Source: Hortaea werneckii (lineage: Eukaryota; Ascomycota; Dothideomycetes; Mycosphaerellales; Teratosphaeriaceae). From it: a stretch of 64,000 bases of DNA. Below, in pieces: positions 44,393 to 55,407 of the stretch (positions within the stretch are counted from its first letter, which is position 1; each line of letters opens with the position of its first letter). A program made the position numbers and the translations under genes. The notes beneath the pieces were generated by a model. That model was given only the letters and a program-made list of their open reading frames with translations, was not told the origin of the DNA and searched no databases. The DNA lies in contig JBAOKB010000166.1 in the NCBI GenBank assembly GCA_037044905.1, positions 248,001-312,000 on the forward strand, written 5' to 3'.

Positions 44393-45389
44393 GCTCGGGC
44401 CTTTCGAATGGCCTCTTTCTCTGCCCTTGAAATCAAAGGCCTCTTCATTCATCCGTCGGGGTGCCGCCTTCGAAGAGGAGGTCAGGCTCCCGGACGGTTT
44501 TATTTTATGCAGATCAAAAAGCGAGATGTACGTATGACGATGATCCGTCTCTCCCGCAAATTGTCGTAAGGGGTTTGAAGATTTCACCAGTCTTCGCCAA
44601 CGACTTTGTGAGGGGGTCGGGACAGGAAGGAAACGAAGGCAATGATGAAGAATGAAAGAAAAAAAGGAGTGCATAGACAGCGCATCGTGTCTTTTCCTTG
44701 CTTTTCCTCCGCACGCGCGCCCACGTCGAGATGTGCAAATGATGAGAACGTCTCCCTTTTTTTGAACGCATCGGCGATGATGGTCTATCCTTTCTTTCTC
44801 TCTCTCCCTTGCCTTATTTTCTTTTGGGACGTTCTTTACCCATGTAATGTCTGTCGTCCCCTGCGCCTGCTGTGTACTAGGTGTGCGTCGGTGTAGATGA
44901 CGATCGGGAAGAATCCAGCGCTTCAGAGATTCACGGCTTCTTCTGCTGCTGTGTTGGTGCAGGTCTACGAAAGCCTTGTGTGTGTGTCTGTATTCTTACC
45001 TTCGTCTTTTCCTTTTTCCTTTTCCTTCCTTTCTCTTTGCCCCTTTCTTCGATCTCTTTTAAAAAGGGGCAGAACCGGATGGTGAATTATGCTAAAGAGC
45101 TTTCCTGACATTATGGGACACTGGGTTCTGGGAATGACTGGGAAAGGAAAGAGCAAGGCCGTGAGATATTGCAGAAGTGCCAGAGTCTAGAAGAAAAAGA
45201 GGAGAGAGAAGAAGAAAGAAGGAGAAGGAAAAAAAAAAAAAAAAAACAAGCAAGAAAGCAAAATATTGGAACTTTAAATTCGCACGTCAAGAAGAAATTG
45301 ATTTCCTAGCGAAGATAAAGAAGGCAGTATACATGTCCATCATCAACTAACACATTGCGCGAAGATTCTCTCCCCCTACCCTCTGCCCA
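44393..45389. repeat. Convergent 3' region with long pyrimidine and purine tracts
   Basis: This lies between the EFB1 stop (+) and the PAP2 stop (-). A T/C-rich tract runs from about 44998 to 45060, and an A/G-rich tract from about 45188 to 45246, ending in an A-run of about 19. The two are roughly complementary in composition and about 130 bp apart. No gene is seen. Confidence 0.55.
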
Positions 45390-46652
45390 TCAACATTCAA
45401 ACCCCTTCCATCCGTACATTCCCCTCCCCATTCCCATTCGCGACGCCTTCGCGCCACCTCTGCGCCTTCCTCCCTCCCGGCCCCGCTCCTCCTCGCCCCC
45501 TCTCCACTCCTCCCCACTATTCCCGGAATCAATCCACCCATCACTGCCGACGCCGACCACGAACGCCCGATTCCTGCCCCGCGGACCCCAGGCCCAGCCG
45601 CGGCCCTGCGAAAGCGGGAGGTGATACCATCGGAAACTGACCCAGGCCGTCAGGATCCCGATCAGGGATCCGGAGATGATGTCGAAGCCGAAGTGGTAGA
45701 ACTCCACGTACCGCGTCGAGCAGATGTAGACGGCGATGGCGAGGGGGATCAGGAGGGCACGAAGAGGAAGAGCGGGGCGCTGGCCCCCGTGGAGCGGAGT
45801 AAGGCGCGGGTTTTGTATTCTTCTTGGGCGGAGTCGGCGGGGCCTGCGGAGGAGGGGGGGGCCGGCTACGCCGTTCGTTGCTGCGCCGGTTTCCTCGTCC
45901 ATGTAGTGCCCGTTGGTGTGCATGGGCAGGAGCTCGCGGTCTTTGGCCGCTTCCGTCGATTGCAGGTTGCTGGGTAGGTAAGGGTAGACGAGGCGGAATT
46001 TCGAGCAGAGCCAGAGCGTCAGGTAGAGCATTCCTGCGAAGCTGAAGCTGGAGTGGCCCGAGGGGAAGCTGCGGAAGCCGTTGTACAGCGACGCCTGGTC
46101 GGGTTGCTGGCAGATGTCGGCGCTGACGAGGACCCAGCGGTCGCTGAGCGGGTTGCCGTAGCCGCCGACTACGTACTGTGCGATATTCGTCGTGTCGGGT
46201 TGGCAGCGCGCCAGCATGTCTGGCCGCGGTTTGCCGAAGAGGTTCTTCACGCATTGGGTGATGAAGAGGCTGGATGCGAGACTGAGACAGAGGCCCGCCC
46301 AGCCTTGCTCCATCTCCCATAGCTTCAGCCAGATCCATTGCCCTTTGCTGCCTGCGGTATGCATCACCCTCTTGCCCGGGATAAAAACGGCTGCGACGAC
46401 GAAGATGACGATGGCGGGCATGACGAAGCAGAGAAGCGCGAGCGCGGTGGTGGGGATCTGCTCAGGCTCCACGAGTGGGTAGGAGATCGTAAGGTCGAGG
46501 AGGGAGAAGGGTCGCATGTAGGGCTCGACATAATGCAGGCCGAGGGCTAAGGCGGCGAGGGCGACGATAATGGCCCAGTCAAGGATGTAGGAGATGAGGA
46601 GGCGTTTGGGGATATCGCGGATCCAGGCGAACTTGCCGCCGCCGCGCGCCAT
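45390..46652 (-). CDS. PAP2 lipid phosphate phosphatase (DPP1/LPP1 type), with a compensated pair of indels
   Basis: This integral membrane phosphatase acts on diacylglycerol pyrophosphate and phosphatidate. It has about six hydrophobic spans. The three PAP2 signature blocks are complete: KNLFGKPRPD, SFPSGHSSFSFAG and STRYVEFYHFGFD, providing the Lys/Arg, Ser-Gly-His and Arg/His catalytic residues. The ATG at 46652 gives MARGGGKFAWIRDIPKRLL. Between about 45858 (a run of eight G on the plus strand) and 45756 the reading is Arg/Pro-rich and unlike the family. The neighbouring frame there reads SSAGPADSAQEEYKTRALL and ASAPLFLFV, so one gained and one lost base probably cancel. Length is 420 residues. 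The tail after the last span is Gly/Arg-rich. Confidence 0.87.
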   Translation of the reverse strand: MARGGGKFAWIRDIPKRLLISYILDWAIIVALAALALGLHYVEPYMRPFSLLDLTISYPLVEPEQIPTTALALLCFVMPAIVIFVVAAVFIPGKRVMHTAGSKGQWIWLKLWEMEQGWAGLCLSLASSLFITQCVKNLFGKPRPDMLARCQPDTTNIAQYVVGGYGNPLSDRWVLVSADICQQPDQASLYNGFRSFPSGHSSFSFAGMLYLTLWLCSKFRLVYPYLPSNLQSTEAAKDRELLPMHTNGHYMDEETGAATNGVAGPPLLRRPRRLRPRRIQNPRLTPLHGGQRPALPLRALLIPLAIAVYICSTRYVEFYHFGFDIISGSLIGILTAWVSFRWYHLPLSQGRGWAWGPRGRNRAFVVGVGSDGWIDSGNSGEEWRGGEEERGREGGRRRGGAKASRMGMGRGMYGWKGFEC

Positions 46653-47606
46653 CCTGGTCGGTCTATCGCGGTGGTGAGGATGAGGGTATGAGGCGTCAGC
46701 AGCAGCGCTGTGAGCCGAGAGGGGGCGGTAGGAAGGAATGGTGAGGTTCTTTTTTCTTTTTTTAATCAAAAGGAGGAAGAAGGGTGTTGATACAAAAAGG
46801 TTAAAAGGGAGATGAGCTAATTGACCGTCCTCTCATCAAAGCAGTTGAAAGTTTAAAAGCGGACGATGGTAGAGCAATCGTGAATTATTATGATTACCTT
46901 TAACATTCAACCTCCCGTTTGTCGTTTGTCCGGGCGTAGAGGGAGGGTTGGAATGTATAAACTCAAAACGGTGAGTGAAATGGGTATGGCCACCCCTTGT
47001 TACGCGACAAGAGGATGGCTGAAGGTCTGAGCCACGCGCTGATCTAATCAGCAGCTACATTATTTACGGCTGTCTCGAATCGCGTGCTGTGACATTATTA
47101 TTGCTTAAACGTAGGGGGAGGTGCATGGCAGATGTCACGCCAAGCAGCGCCGAGATGAAGTGGTGTCGTCTGGTGTGGTGGGCGTGAGATGATGCGCGCA
47201 GGCAAAGCTGAGATCATCGCCCCCCATCGCCCCCCCCCTCACCCCCGACAGAGACAGAGACGCGCGCGCACGGCTGCAGAGCCTCACTTGGCTGCTTGGC
47301 GAATGACTAACCATGTATTAGAGCCCATTGCAGCGTTTCGGATGGTGAAGATCCCGCTGCATCGTGTTACGCGCCCTGTTGGCAGATTTAGAAGACATGA
47401 ATGCGCTTAATAAAGTAGGCCTGCTGACAGATTTGAGTCTCCTTCCATCCTTGGTTAATATTACGCACTGCTACGAGATGCAGACGGAAAGCCTATGGCA
47501 GTACGGTTGACATTCATAGTGCTACAATATCCAAATACATGCCAGGCTCAAACCACCTGCCCGTGGGAGCTTCATTATCGATTCTGATAACATGCCTCGT
47601 CTCCAA
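46653..47606. other. Intergenic region, no gene recognised
   Basis: About 0.95 kb between the PAP2 start and the CUS2 stop. It contains a C-rich patch near 47221-47242. I see no conserved frame. Confidence 0.45.
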
Positions 47607-49063
47607 TCACCCCTCAATGTCCTTACTAAACTGCTCCAACCGCTTCTCCTCATCATCTTCCGCCCCCATCTCCCCCTTCTTACTCTTCCGGAACCGCTCC
47701 TTCCCATCCGCAAGATGCGCCACCACCTGCCGCTGGTCAAACCACCTGCCATTGAACACCTTGACACACTCCATCGCGCTCGTCGCGTTGCCGAACCGTA
47801 CCGTCACGATCCCTGACTCTTCCTTGTCGTATAACACCACGTTCGTGACGTGGCCGAGCTTCTCGCACTCTTCGCGGATGTCGTCTTTGATGTCGAGTGC
47901 TGCGGCGGCGTCTTCGGCCAGCTCGTCTAATGTGAACATGTGCTTCAGCACTACGACCTTGTCCCAGCGAGATGAGGTGTCGGGGATGGACTGGAGGGTC
48001 ATCATCGTCCCAGTCTGCTAGTCGACTGATTGTATACACGTCAGCACATGGTCGACTGGCACTTCTCGTCGGTTGCTGGTATTGCTCAACTTACTTGTTC
48101 ATCTCCTGTGTCTTCCTGATCACCTTCTGTCGATCTCGATTTGCGCCAGTCCCCTTTTTCTTGGCTTGTTCAGTTGCGAGCGGCTGCTCCTTCTGCGCCT
48201 TGTAACTCGCTTCCGCCTCGCGTACCCTCATAGGTCCTGTTGGCAGTTGCTGTCCAAGACGAAAATCCGTTTCATCCAGCATATTGATCGCCAGCTGGAC
48301 TGACTCAGGCCGGAAATAGACTGTGCTCAACGTCAGCTCGCCTGCGTGTGAAGAGGGACAGTAGCTTGCGGACGCTTACCTATGAGAGCATCGCCTTTGA
48401 AGAGCCATCGTCATTGTAGTAGAGCTTGATGCGTGGCTCACTTGAGTCGAGAGATTCGGCAATGACGCCGAACTTGGAGAAGACATCGTGCAGCTCTTGC
48501 GTATCGACATCTTGGGGGAGAGAGGTGACATAGACAGCGGTATTGACTCGTTCCCGCGGCTGCTGCTGCTCGGGTTTCTGCTTCTTGCTCGCTTTGCCAT
48601 TCGAAGAGCCCTAGCCCACCTTTCAGCATTTCATCTCCAGTATGTCTCAAAAGGTCTCAAGAACCTCCAGAGGCAACTTACATCCTGCCCCTCGGCTTTC
48701 CTCTTTCTCAGGTCGACCGCCGGCTCACTCTCATCCACACCCTCGACTTTGTACGCCTGCCGCTGCTGCTCCATCAAAGCTTCATCCATCTAGAGTGACA
48801 GGCATAGATCTCGTTAGGATTGAGGATGTTCCAAGCCATGGAAGGCACAAAGGCAAGCCAGAAGCCTGCATGTTTTGTTTGTTCTAGCAGGTGTCTGGAC
48901 ATACCGCTGGAACCCATTTGCTCTGGCGCGCTACCCATTCCCATTCGTCGCCATTCTCGTCCTCCAGCAGGTACGTCTCCGAGGCCTTGGAGAAGGAGAT
49001 GCGCTCGTCGGTATCGAAGTCCTCGGGGTTCGTGGGGAATGGCGCGCGGTCTGATGCTGCCAT
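47607..49063 (-). CDS. CUS2: CUS2/Tat-SF1-like U2 snRNP splicing factor, with two apparent frameshifts
   Basis: Cus2 assists U2 snRNP folding and binds SF3b through a UHM-type RRM. There are five exons: 48905-49063, 48682-48789, 48380-48610, 48095-48320 and 47607-48025. RRM1 holds NTAVYVTSLPQDVDTQELHD and SEPRIKLYYNDDGS, then ALIVYFRPESVQLAINML. The linker is rich in Lys and Gln. The UHM has KVVVLKHMFTLDELAED and TNVVLYDKEESGIVTVRF, then FNGRWFDQRQVVAHLADG. Near 48400 a TT should be TTT, restoring GSFKGDAL. Near 47993 one surplus base separates RLADWDDDD from IPDTSSRWDKVVV. With both corrected the length is 380 residues and every phase closes. A D/E-rich N-terminal exon has the W-E-W-V-A-R motif usual in this family. 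Confidence 0.85.
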
Positions 49064-49798
49064 AGTGACGACGATGATGATGGCTGTCGAGTGTTGTGTG
49101 CGCGGAGAACGAGTTGTAGTCGCCGCGAAGGTTCACGAGAGTATGTCACGAATAGAGAAGCACCAAGCACAGCAGCGACCGAATCGGTAGGACACCAACG
49201 AAAGCTTATCCTCTTCCGGGACCGATCCGAATCGGCGTTGTCGGCCTCATCCCACACGCGGAGGGCGTCGGGGGCACGGCAATATCGAAGATGACATTTG
49301 AATTCTGGAGAGGCGCAAACGCCGTGCCGTGTGTCTAACGTCACCTACTGCTATGTGCTCGGCTACTGCGCCAACATGGCCCTATGCGCCTATCAACACG
49401 TCAAGGGTCTCCTCTCTCCTCCGTGGGCACCCGCAAGTAGCGTCCGCAATGCCTCTCGCATCGCACCGTGAACTACACTTCCTCCGCGCCATGAGAGCAG
49501 ACTGAGGAGATGCTTATAGCTCTGCGCCTGTCCACACCACGGTCCGGTAGGTGGCAAAGTTTAATTTTTTTTCCGCCTTCTGCCTCCCGACTTCATCAGC
49601 GGCGTGCTGACTGGTCCCATTTGCGCCGAGCAGCAAGATGCCAACGATGCTCCCTTGATTCCGTGACCTTGACAGCACTGGCAAGCAATACCTTGTTCAA
49701 TGTTGGAAACATCTTCGGCTATAGACCCCATGTCGCCTTGAGGAATCGCATTCGCCCATTAGCCCAGTTAGGATCTTACTGTACTTCTAAGGGCGAAC
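49064..49798. other. Divergent promoter region of CUS2 and PAF-AH-like gene
   Basis: About 0.7 kb between divergent starts, with no conserved frame. A T-rich patch is at about 49560-49575. Confidence 0.45.
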
Positions 49799-51723
49799 AT
49801 GCCCTCATTTCCTGGCGGTCTGCAAACTGCTCCTGGTCCAAGCCAATCCGTCCCGCACGCTCAGAAACCCAAGGTCCGTCCACCGCGAGGATGGCGCGAC
49901 AAAGTAGTCTTCCCTGGCCGCTCCTTGCCCACCTACACGGGCCCGTATTCCGTGGGCACGATGGAGATTGAAGTACCGGCCAGGAACCCGCGGTATTTCT
50001 CCCACATCAAGCGCGATGGCCGCCACATGCTCCAGCTGGAGACGGTGCTTATGACCGTGTACTACCCCACCTCGCATCATGAGCGAAATCTGGCGGAGAC
50101 CGAAGGCGGGAAGCTGTCCCGGAGCTTGGCTCGGCAGACCACGGCGGAAGATCGCAGGCGGGTACGCGAGATTTGCAGGCCTGCCGGAGTGGATGGGCAT
50201 GTTTTGCTTTCTGCCCGCCATGTTTACCAAACTCCCCGCGTACCGCAATGCGCCGCTCGCTCGCCACTGGGCTCCGCCGGTGAACACGAATACCTCTGCA
50301 GATGGGGTTTATGTGAAATCCCAAGAAGGCGCCAGGCCAGAGGGCGCCCCGGAAGAGCCGCGATTTCCTCTCATCTTCTTTTCACACGGCTTAGGAGGCA
50401 TGCGGACGATGTATTCGTCTGTATGTGGCGAATTCGCGAGCTATGGATTCATAGTCGTGGCAGTCGAGCACCGCGACGGTAGTGGCCCGCGAACGTACAT
50501 CAATCATCGCAAGAAAGGGAGAGGGACGATGCCTGATATGGAGAAAGACGGCAATCTTGATCATCGGCCAGAGGAACGCAGGAGAGGTTACGATGTCATC
50601 GACTACATCTTTCCGAAAGACAATCCCAACGATACTTCGCCGCATAACAAGAAGGGTGTCGATCGAGAGTTGCGCTCAGCGCAGATCGACCTTCGTCTGG
50701 CTGAGCTCGAGGAGGCTTACGAAGTCATGAAAACCATCCACGCTGGTGACGGTCAGTCGATTGCAGATCGCAATCTGCGGAAGAAGGGATACAAAACCTC
50801 ATCCTCTCACGGCCTGGTACCGGTTGACTGGAACTCATGGAAAGGCAGGTTCCACTTGGAACATGTGACGGCCTGCGGGCATTCCTTTGGCGCTGCCACC
50901 GTCTCCGAAATGCTTCGTCAAGCCGATCGCTTCCCCTGCATCAGCCAAGGTATCATTCTACGACATTTGGGGCGCAGGAGCTACGGCTCACGAGCAATCA
51001 ATGGCTGAAACCCGCGTCCACGGGCCCTTTACTGGCAATCAACAGCGAAGCCTTCACATACTGGCCTTCCAATTTCGAATACGTGGAAACTGCATTAATG
51101 AAGCCCAGGAGAAGCCGGAACCTTCGCCTTCATGGTTACTAACCCTACGCGGAACAGTGCATGTCAGCCAGTCCGATTTTTCCCTGCTATATCCGCACGT
51201 CTGCAGCCTGTTCCTTAAGATGGTGCAAGGCCCTCAGCGCGCGCTCGATCTCAACATCAACGCCTCCCTTGAGTTCCTCTCCCACGTTCTGCCCACCGAC
51301 CTCGCCGCCGTGAACCGCGCGTACAAGAACGAAAACCTTCTCGAATCGGAAACAGCGCCATTGGACCGCGTGCCGAGCGAGGAGATGCACCGACCGGACG
51401 AAAAGTTCGTCGCTATGCGCTTGAAGATCCGGCACGAATGGCTCTATCGTATGTCGCCTCGTCTTTTCACCAAAGCTGACCGAGCTGCTGCAAGGAGGCG
51501 AGGAAGGAAAGCACAAAGCGATGATGAAATCTGGCTGCACGCCAAACCCACGCCGGAGGCGATCGAAGCGTACCTGCACGAGACAGGTGGCGAGAATAAT
51601 CTCAAGCAAGCTGCGCGTGAAGGGCATTTACCGATGGCTGCCGGTTCGGTCGAGCAGCACGAAGGCGGTGATAGGGTCGTGATGGACGCGCATCCGGTTC
51701 AGGATCAGACATTTGGCGGCTGA
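49799..51723 (+). CDS. Platelet-activating factor acetylhydrolase-like esterase, with about four apparent frameshifts
   Basis: This intracellular alpha/beta hydrolase of the PAF-AH/group VIII phospholipase A2 type cleaves short or oxidised acyl chains from phospholipids. Conserved blocks run in order: TYTGPYSVGTMEIEVP, WLGRPRRKIAGGYARFAGLP, FPLIFFSHGLGGMRTMYSS (oxyanion), VTACGHSFGAATVSEML (nucleophile Ser), FYDIWGAG (catalytic Asp), LLAINSEAFTYWPSNFEYVE and WLLTLRGTVHVSQSDFSLLY (catalytic His). They lie in different frames, with breaks near 50085-50130, 50957, 51028 and 51096. As given, no single frame exceeds about 310 codons. The C-terminus is charged. The ATG at 49799 begins MPSFPGGLQTAPGPSQS, with no signal peptide. 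I am sure of the family, less so of the exact break positions. Confidence 0.8.
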
Positions 51724-52033
51724 AGCTGAAGCGCGAAGGTTGAATGGCCTCGTGCCTTCCCGGAGTCCCATGAAGACACAGGCTTCACTCCTATTGGTGG
51801 CGGCGGACGTGATTACGGATCGGAACGCTTTTCCTGGCTCTCTGTCATCCATGGTGTGTTCCTTCAGTCCGGAATTCCTCTTCAGGATGCAACCGCTGCC
51901 TCCTTGGTCCCTGTCAACTCTCTTAGCATGACCGCGTGAACAATCGACCTTTCGTCTCATGCTGAGAAACCGCGCGAGAGAACATCTTGCCAAAAGCGGT
52001 CACGGTGCTCAGTTACCAAACGGGCAAATATGC
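51724..52033. other. Convergent 3' region
   Basis: This is 0.3 kb between the PAF-AH-like stop (+) and the stop of the second DUF2293 gene (-). Nothing else is seen. Confidence 0.45.
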
Positions 52034-52620
52034 TCAATCCAGATCCATCGGGTCATCAACCGGGCCGGCCTGGTCATCCAGCTCATACTCATCATCCAGA
52101 TCCATCGGATCCCACTCTGCACCTCTCTCCTCCGGCCTCATCAGCGTAGCCTGGAAACACCGTTCCAGCTGATCATTCGAATCGTCCCACGGACACCACT
52201 CCCTCAGCACCTTCCACACCTTGTCCCCCGTCCTCCGCCGCGCCTCAAACCGCTCGACCTTCTCCCCATGGCCGCCGCCACCACCACCGCCTTCCCCCCG
52301 CAGAAGCGCATCATACTCGGTATAATTATGCCGTAAATGTGCAATAACCATCGACGTATACCGCCGCGCATTCCACCACCGGGGCTGGGACAGCTGGTAC
52401 ACGAAATTCTTGCCGATGCAGATATCCAGCACTGTCTCCAAGACTTGGCGGGGATCCGCGGGAAGAAATCGCTCAGCGGTCCGCGATTCCATTCCCGACG
52501 TCGGAGGAGCTCCTCGGGGCTGATGTTTTCCCATGAGAGCTGCTGTTGCTGCTGCTGCTGCTCAGGGTTACCTGGCTGGGCGAGGATGTGTATCCATAGA
52601 CGTTTCAAAACTGAGATCTG
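52034..52620 (-). CDS. Second DUF2293 domain protein, partial model with one apparent frameshift
   Basis: The function is unknown. A polyQ stretch of seven and the acidic-basic ENISPEELLRRREWNRG lead into SDFFPRIPAK. The frame is then broken near 52443-52447 and resumes as LETVLDICIGKNFVYQLSQ and ARRYTSMVIAHLRHNYTEYD, which aligns with the core of DUF2293 (compare FPRIPDQDLNEIV and ARIRHMYTDYD in the gene at 3.7-6.0 kb). The glycine loop GGGGGGG and the acidic tail follow; the tail holds DPMDLD twice. The first exon is missing: no ATG opens the sequence (the start is preceded by a CTTGCAG acceptor at about 52621), so an upstream exon exists that I could not place. A clean start and length are therefore unknown. 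Confidence 0.6.
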
Positions 52621-53664
52621 CAAGTTAGCAATCCATTCCTGTGTTTAGAATTAAAAAAGAAAGATAAAAATAGAAAAACGTTGCGTGGTGTGAGTGGAAA
52701 ACAGTTGTGTGGTGTGTGTGAACTGAATTATCAATCGGGAGAGTCGTGAATCCGCAGTGTTTGCTTTAACAACTCGCAGGGTCCGCCACCTCCCCGCCGC
52801 GGAAAGTGGGGAGGGCTGGCTGGCGAGCTAGTGCCGTCACAATCAAATAGAAAGCCGTTGCTAGGTACAGCACTCTCTTTCTCCTATCTCATTGCTGCTA
52901 GAATGGACGACTTGGGTAAAGTCGAACGGCATGCCCTTTCCATAAGCGTATATACACTTGAATCTTGCTCATGCCATGCATTCGTTTTTTTGTAGCCTCG
53001 GCATCCTTTGGAGTCGCTGGACGTGGGCCAACACGGCGTGTCCAGCTTTTCCCATTCGTCACGAATCACGTATTCACGGAGGCGAGACTGGGAGCGACAA
53101 GAAGAAAGGTATTTGACGCGCCCTGCGCTGATGCAGCTCATCACATCGAGTTTTCTACAGCCTGCGCACAATCTGACTATAGTATCGGGTCAACCGTCCC
53201 TGTCCCCTTTTCGTTTTGAAACGCATCGCAGCTGGTGCCACTGGCAAAATGTGCACAGCAGGAGAAAACCACTTGAAACTCCCCGAGAAGTATTTCCTTT
53301 GGCAAAGAGAAAGAACGCCTTAACTCCTATTCCCTTGATCTTGGTATCATGCCCCTCTTCGCTGACTGCTTGCGAATCATTCCGATCCTTATCCCCGAAA
53401 ATATCGTCACGCTCAATTCGCTTCAACGCTATGAAATTACTGCTCGCTTTGCTCTTGCTCTCCTCGCCGCCCGCTGCCCGCTGCCCGTTGCTCTCGCTAC
53501 TGCTGCTCTTGCAGGCTACACGGAGAACCTCATCAACTGTTAGTTACGTACCTTGTGTGATTGCACTTTGGCCTCTGCCTAGCCCAGTCCTACTCTGCTG
53601 ACGGCAACCGCACATGTCCCTCAGCATGATGTGTCTGGCCACGACCCAGACCAGCCACTGGGAG
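52621..53664. other. Region upstream of DUF2293 and downstream of AMT
   Basis: About 1 kb. It should contain the missing 5' exon of the DUF2293 gene. A plus-strand frame from 53431 starts MKLLLALLLLSSPPAARCP, a signal-peptide-like hydrophobic run, but it is Leu-only low complexity and stops soon after. I do not call it. Confidence 0.35.
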
Positions 53665-55407
53665 TCACGAAGCCTGGCCGATGCCGCCCTGCTGGCCAAG
53701 CCCGGCGGCGCGGTGCACGTCGTACGGCTCCTGCGGATGGTCGCGCTCCCGGCTTAGACTACGCATGGGGTAGCTCTGCTGAGGCGCACCGACGCCCATC
53801 CCGTCATGCTTGCGCATGGCGTCAAGGCGCATGGTCTTCTCCGGGTGGATCATGGTAGCTTGTGAGTTGCTGCGACGGGAAGCGGCGTCGTCTTCGACGA
53901 TCTCGTCGACGTCGGTTGGATCGTGAGGTTTGACCTCGCGGATCAGTTCGACGTAGTCGTAGGCGAACTCGCCTAACTCGACGTCATCGACGCCTAGTTC
54001 CTCCTCTTCTTTCGTGGCGCGGAGACGGAGCGCTGGTGTCAAGCGGCCGAGGAGCGAGATCAGAATGAGGATGATGCAAGTCATGACGAAAGATATGCAA
54101 AGCCAGTCACGCTGTCGCACAATTGATAGGCAAGCTGGATCCAATGGCCATTCAGGAAGCCGCCTTGGATCTCGGTGAAGCCGTCGAGATGCGCGATGTA
54201 GTCCGCAGCGAAGAAGCCGGTAAGCAAATTCCCGATGATGCCTCCGATGCCATGGACCGCGAATATGTCAAGGGCGTCGTCGGCCGAGAGCCAATATTTA
54301 AGCTGCGTGGCGAAGTTGCAACCGATTCCAGCTACAACGCCATAGACGACTGCAGCCCAGGCGGGCACGTAGCCTGAGCCAGGGGTAATTGCTACAAGAC
54401 CGGCGACGATGCCAGAGCAGAAACCGACTGTAGACCACTTCTTCTCAAGGCGGTAGTCCACGAGACACCAAGTCACGCCACCGACACAAGCAGCAAGGTT
54501 GGTTACCACAGCAGCCATGACCGCACGCAGATTAGCTGAAAGGGCAGAGCCGGCGTTGAAACCGAACCAGCCGACCCAGAGGAAGACGGTGCCGATAACG
54601 ATATGCGTAACGTTGTGCGGGCGATAGTTGAGCGCCTGAGTGCCATGCCCGGCGCGCTTGCCGAGGATGTACGAATACGCCAATGCAGCGGAGCCGGAAG
54701 AGATGTGGACAGGCGTGCCGCCGGCGAAGTCGAGGCCGCCCATCTTGTAAACCCACCCGGATGGATTCCATATCCAGCAGGCGATTGGGTCGTAGACGAC
54801 GGTGCTCCAGATGAACATGAAGATGACGCAGGGCAGCATACGGCCACGCTCAGCTACGGCGCCGATGGCGAGTGCCACGCTACAGGGAGGCATCAGTTGC
54901 GCTGTGAGTAACATCAAAGAAGAGTAGACTCGGCGTGTTGAAGACTTACGTGATAGCAGCAAACATGCCCTGATAGACCGCAAACAAAAGATCCGGGATC
55001 CTCGAGCTACCCACACTCGGCTGAGCCAGCACGCCTTTGAACCCGAAGTTGGCGAGGTCGCCTATGAATTTGCCGGCGGAGTGGGAGAAGGCGAGGGAGT
55101 AGCCCCAGAAGAACCACTGGAAACTAACCACCGCCGTCGCCATAACGCTCAGCCAGATCAGCGAGAGTGCGCTCTTGCGCCGGGCTAGGCCGGAGTAGAA
55201 GAAGCCTACGCCGGGGATCATCAGCAGTACGAGCGCCGTCGAGGTGATCAGCCAGGCAATGTCGCCGGACTCGTAGTAGATGTTCAGGTTTTCTGTCAGG
55301 GAGTTGCCGCCGGTCGGGATGCCGGTGTTGTTGTATTCATAGTAAGGGACATAGGGGAGCGATTGGAGCACGCTTGTGCTAAGACCGGTGGTGGTCGGTT
55401 CAGCCAT
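53665..55407 (-). CDS. Ammonium transporter (Mep/Amt family), with one apparent frameshift
   Basis: This eleven-span plasma-membrane ammonium permease resembles fungal Mep proteins. Exon 1 (54950-55407) has the extracellular N-terminus, GDIAWLITSTALVLLMIPGV and FFYSGLARRKSALSL. A 70-nt intron (54880-54949) follows. Exon 2 has GAVAERGRMLPCVIFMFIWS, the signature DFAGGTPVHISSGSAALAYS, the first conserved pore-lining sequence and later AVHGIGGIIGNLLTG. Near 54088-54093 a missing T separates DSVTGFAY from SFVMTCIILILISLLGR; with it the length is 557 residues. The cytosolic tail has EEELGVDDVELGEFAYDYVE, the conserved C-terminal regulatory motif, then a Ser/Arg/Gln-rich tail. Length and tail fit fungal MepA/B/C-type carriers. 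The ATG is at 55407. Confidence 0.92.

Noticed and set aside
53431..53530. Signal-peptide-like frame MKLLLALLLLSSPPAARCP
   Set aside because: A Leu/Ser/Pro low-complexity run that stops within 60 codons and has no family; not a supported secreted protein.
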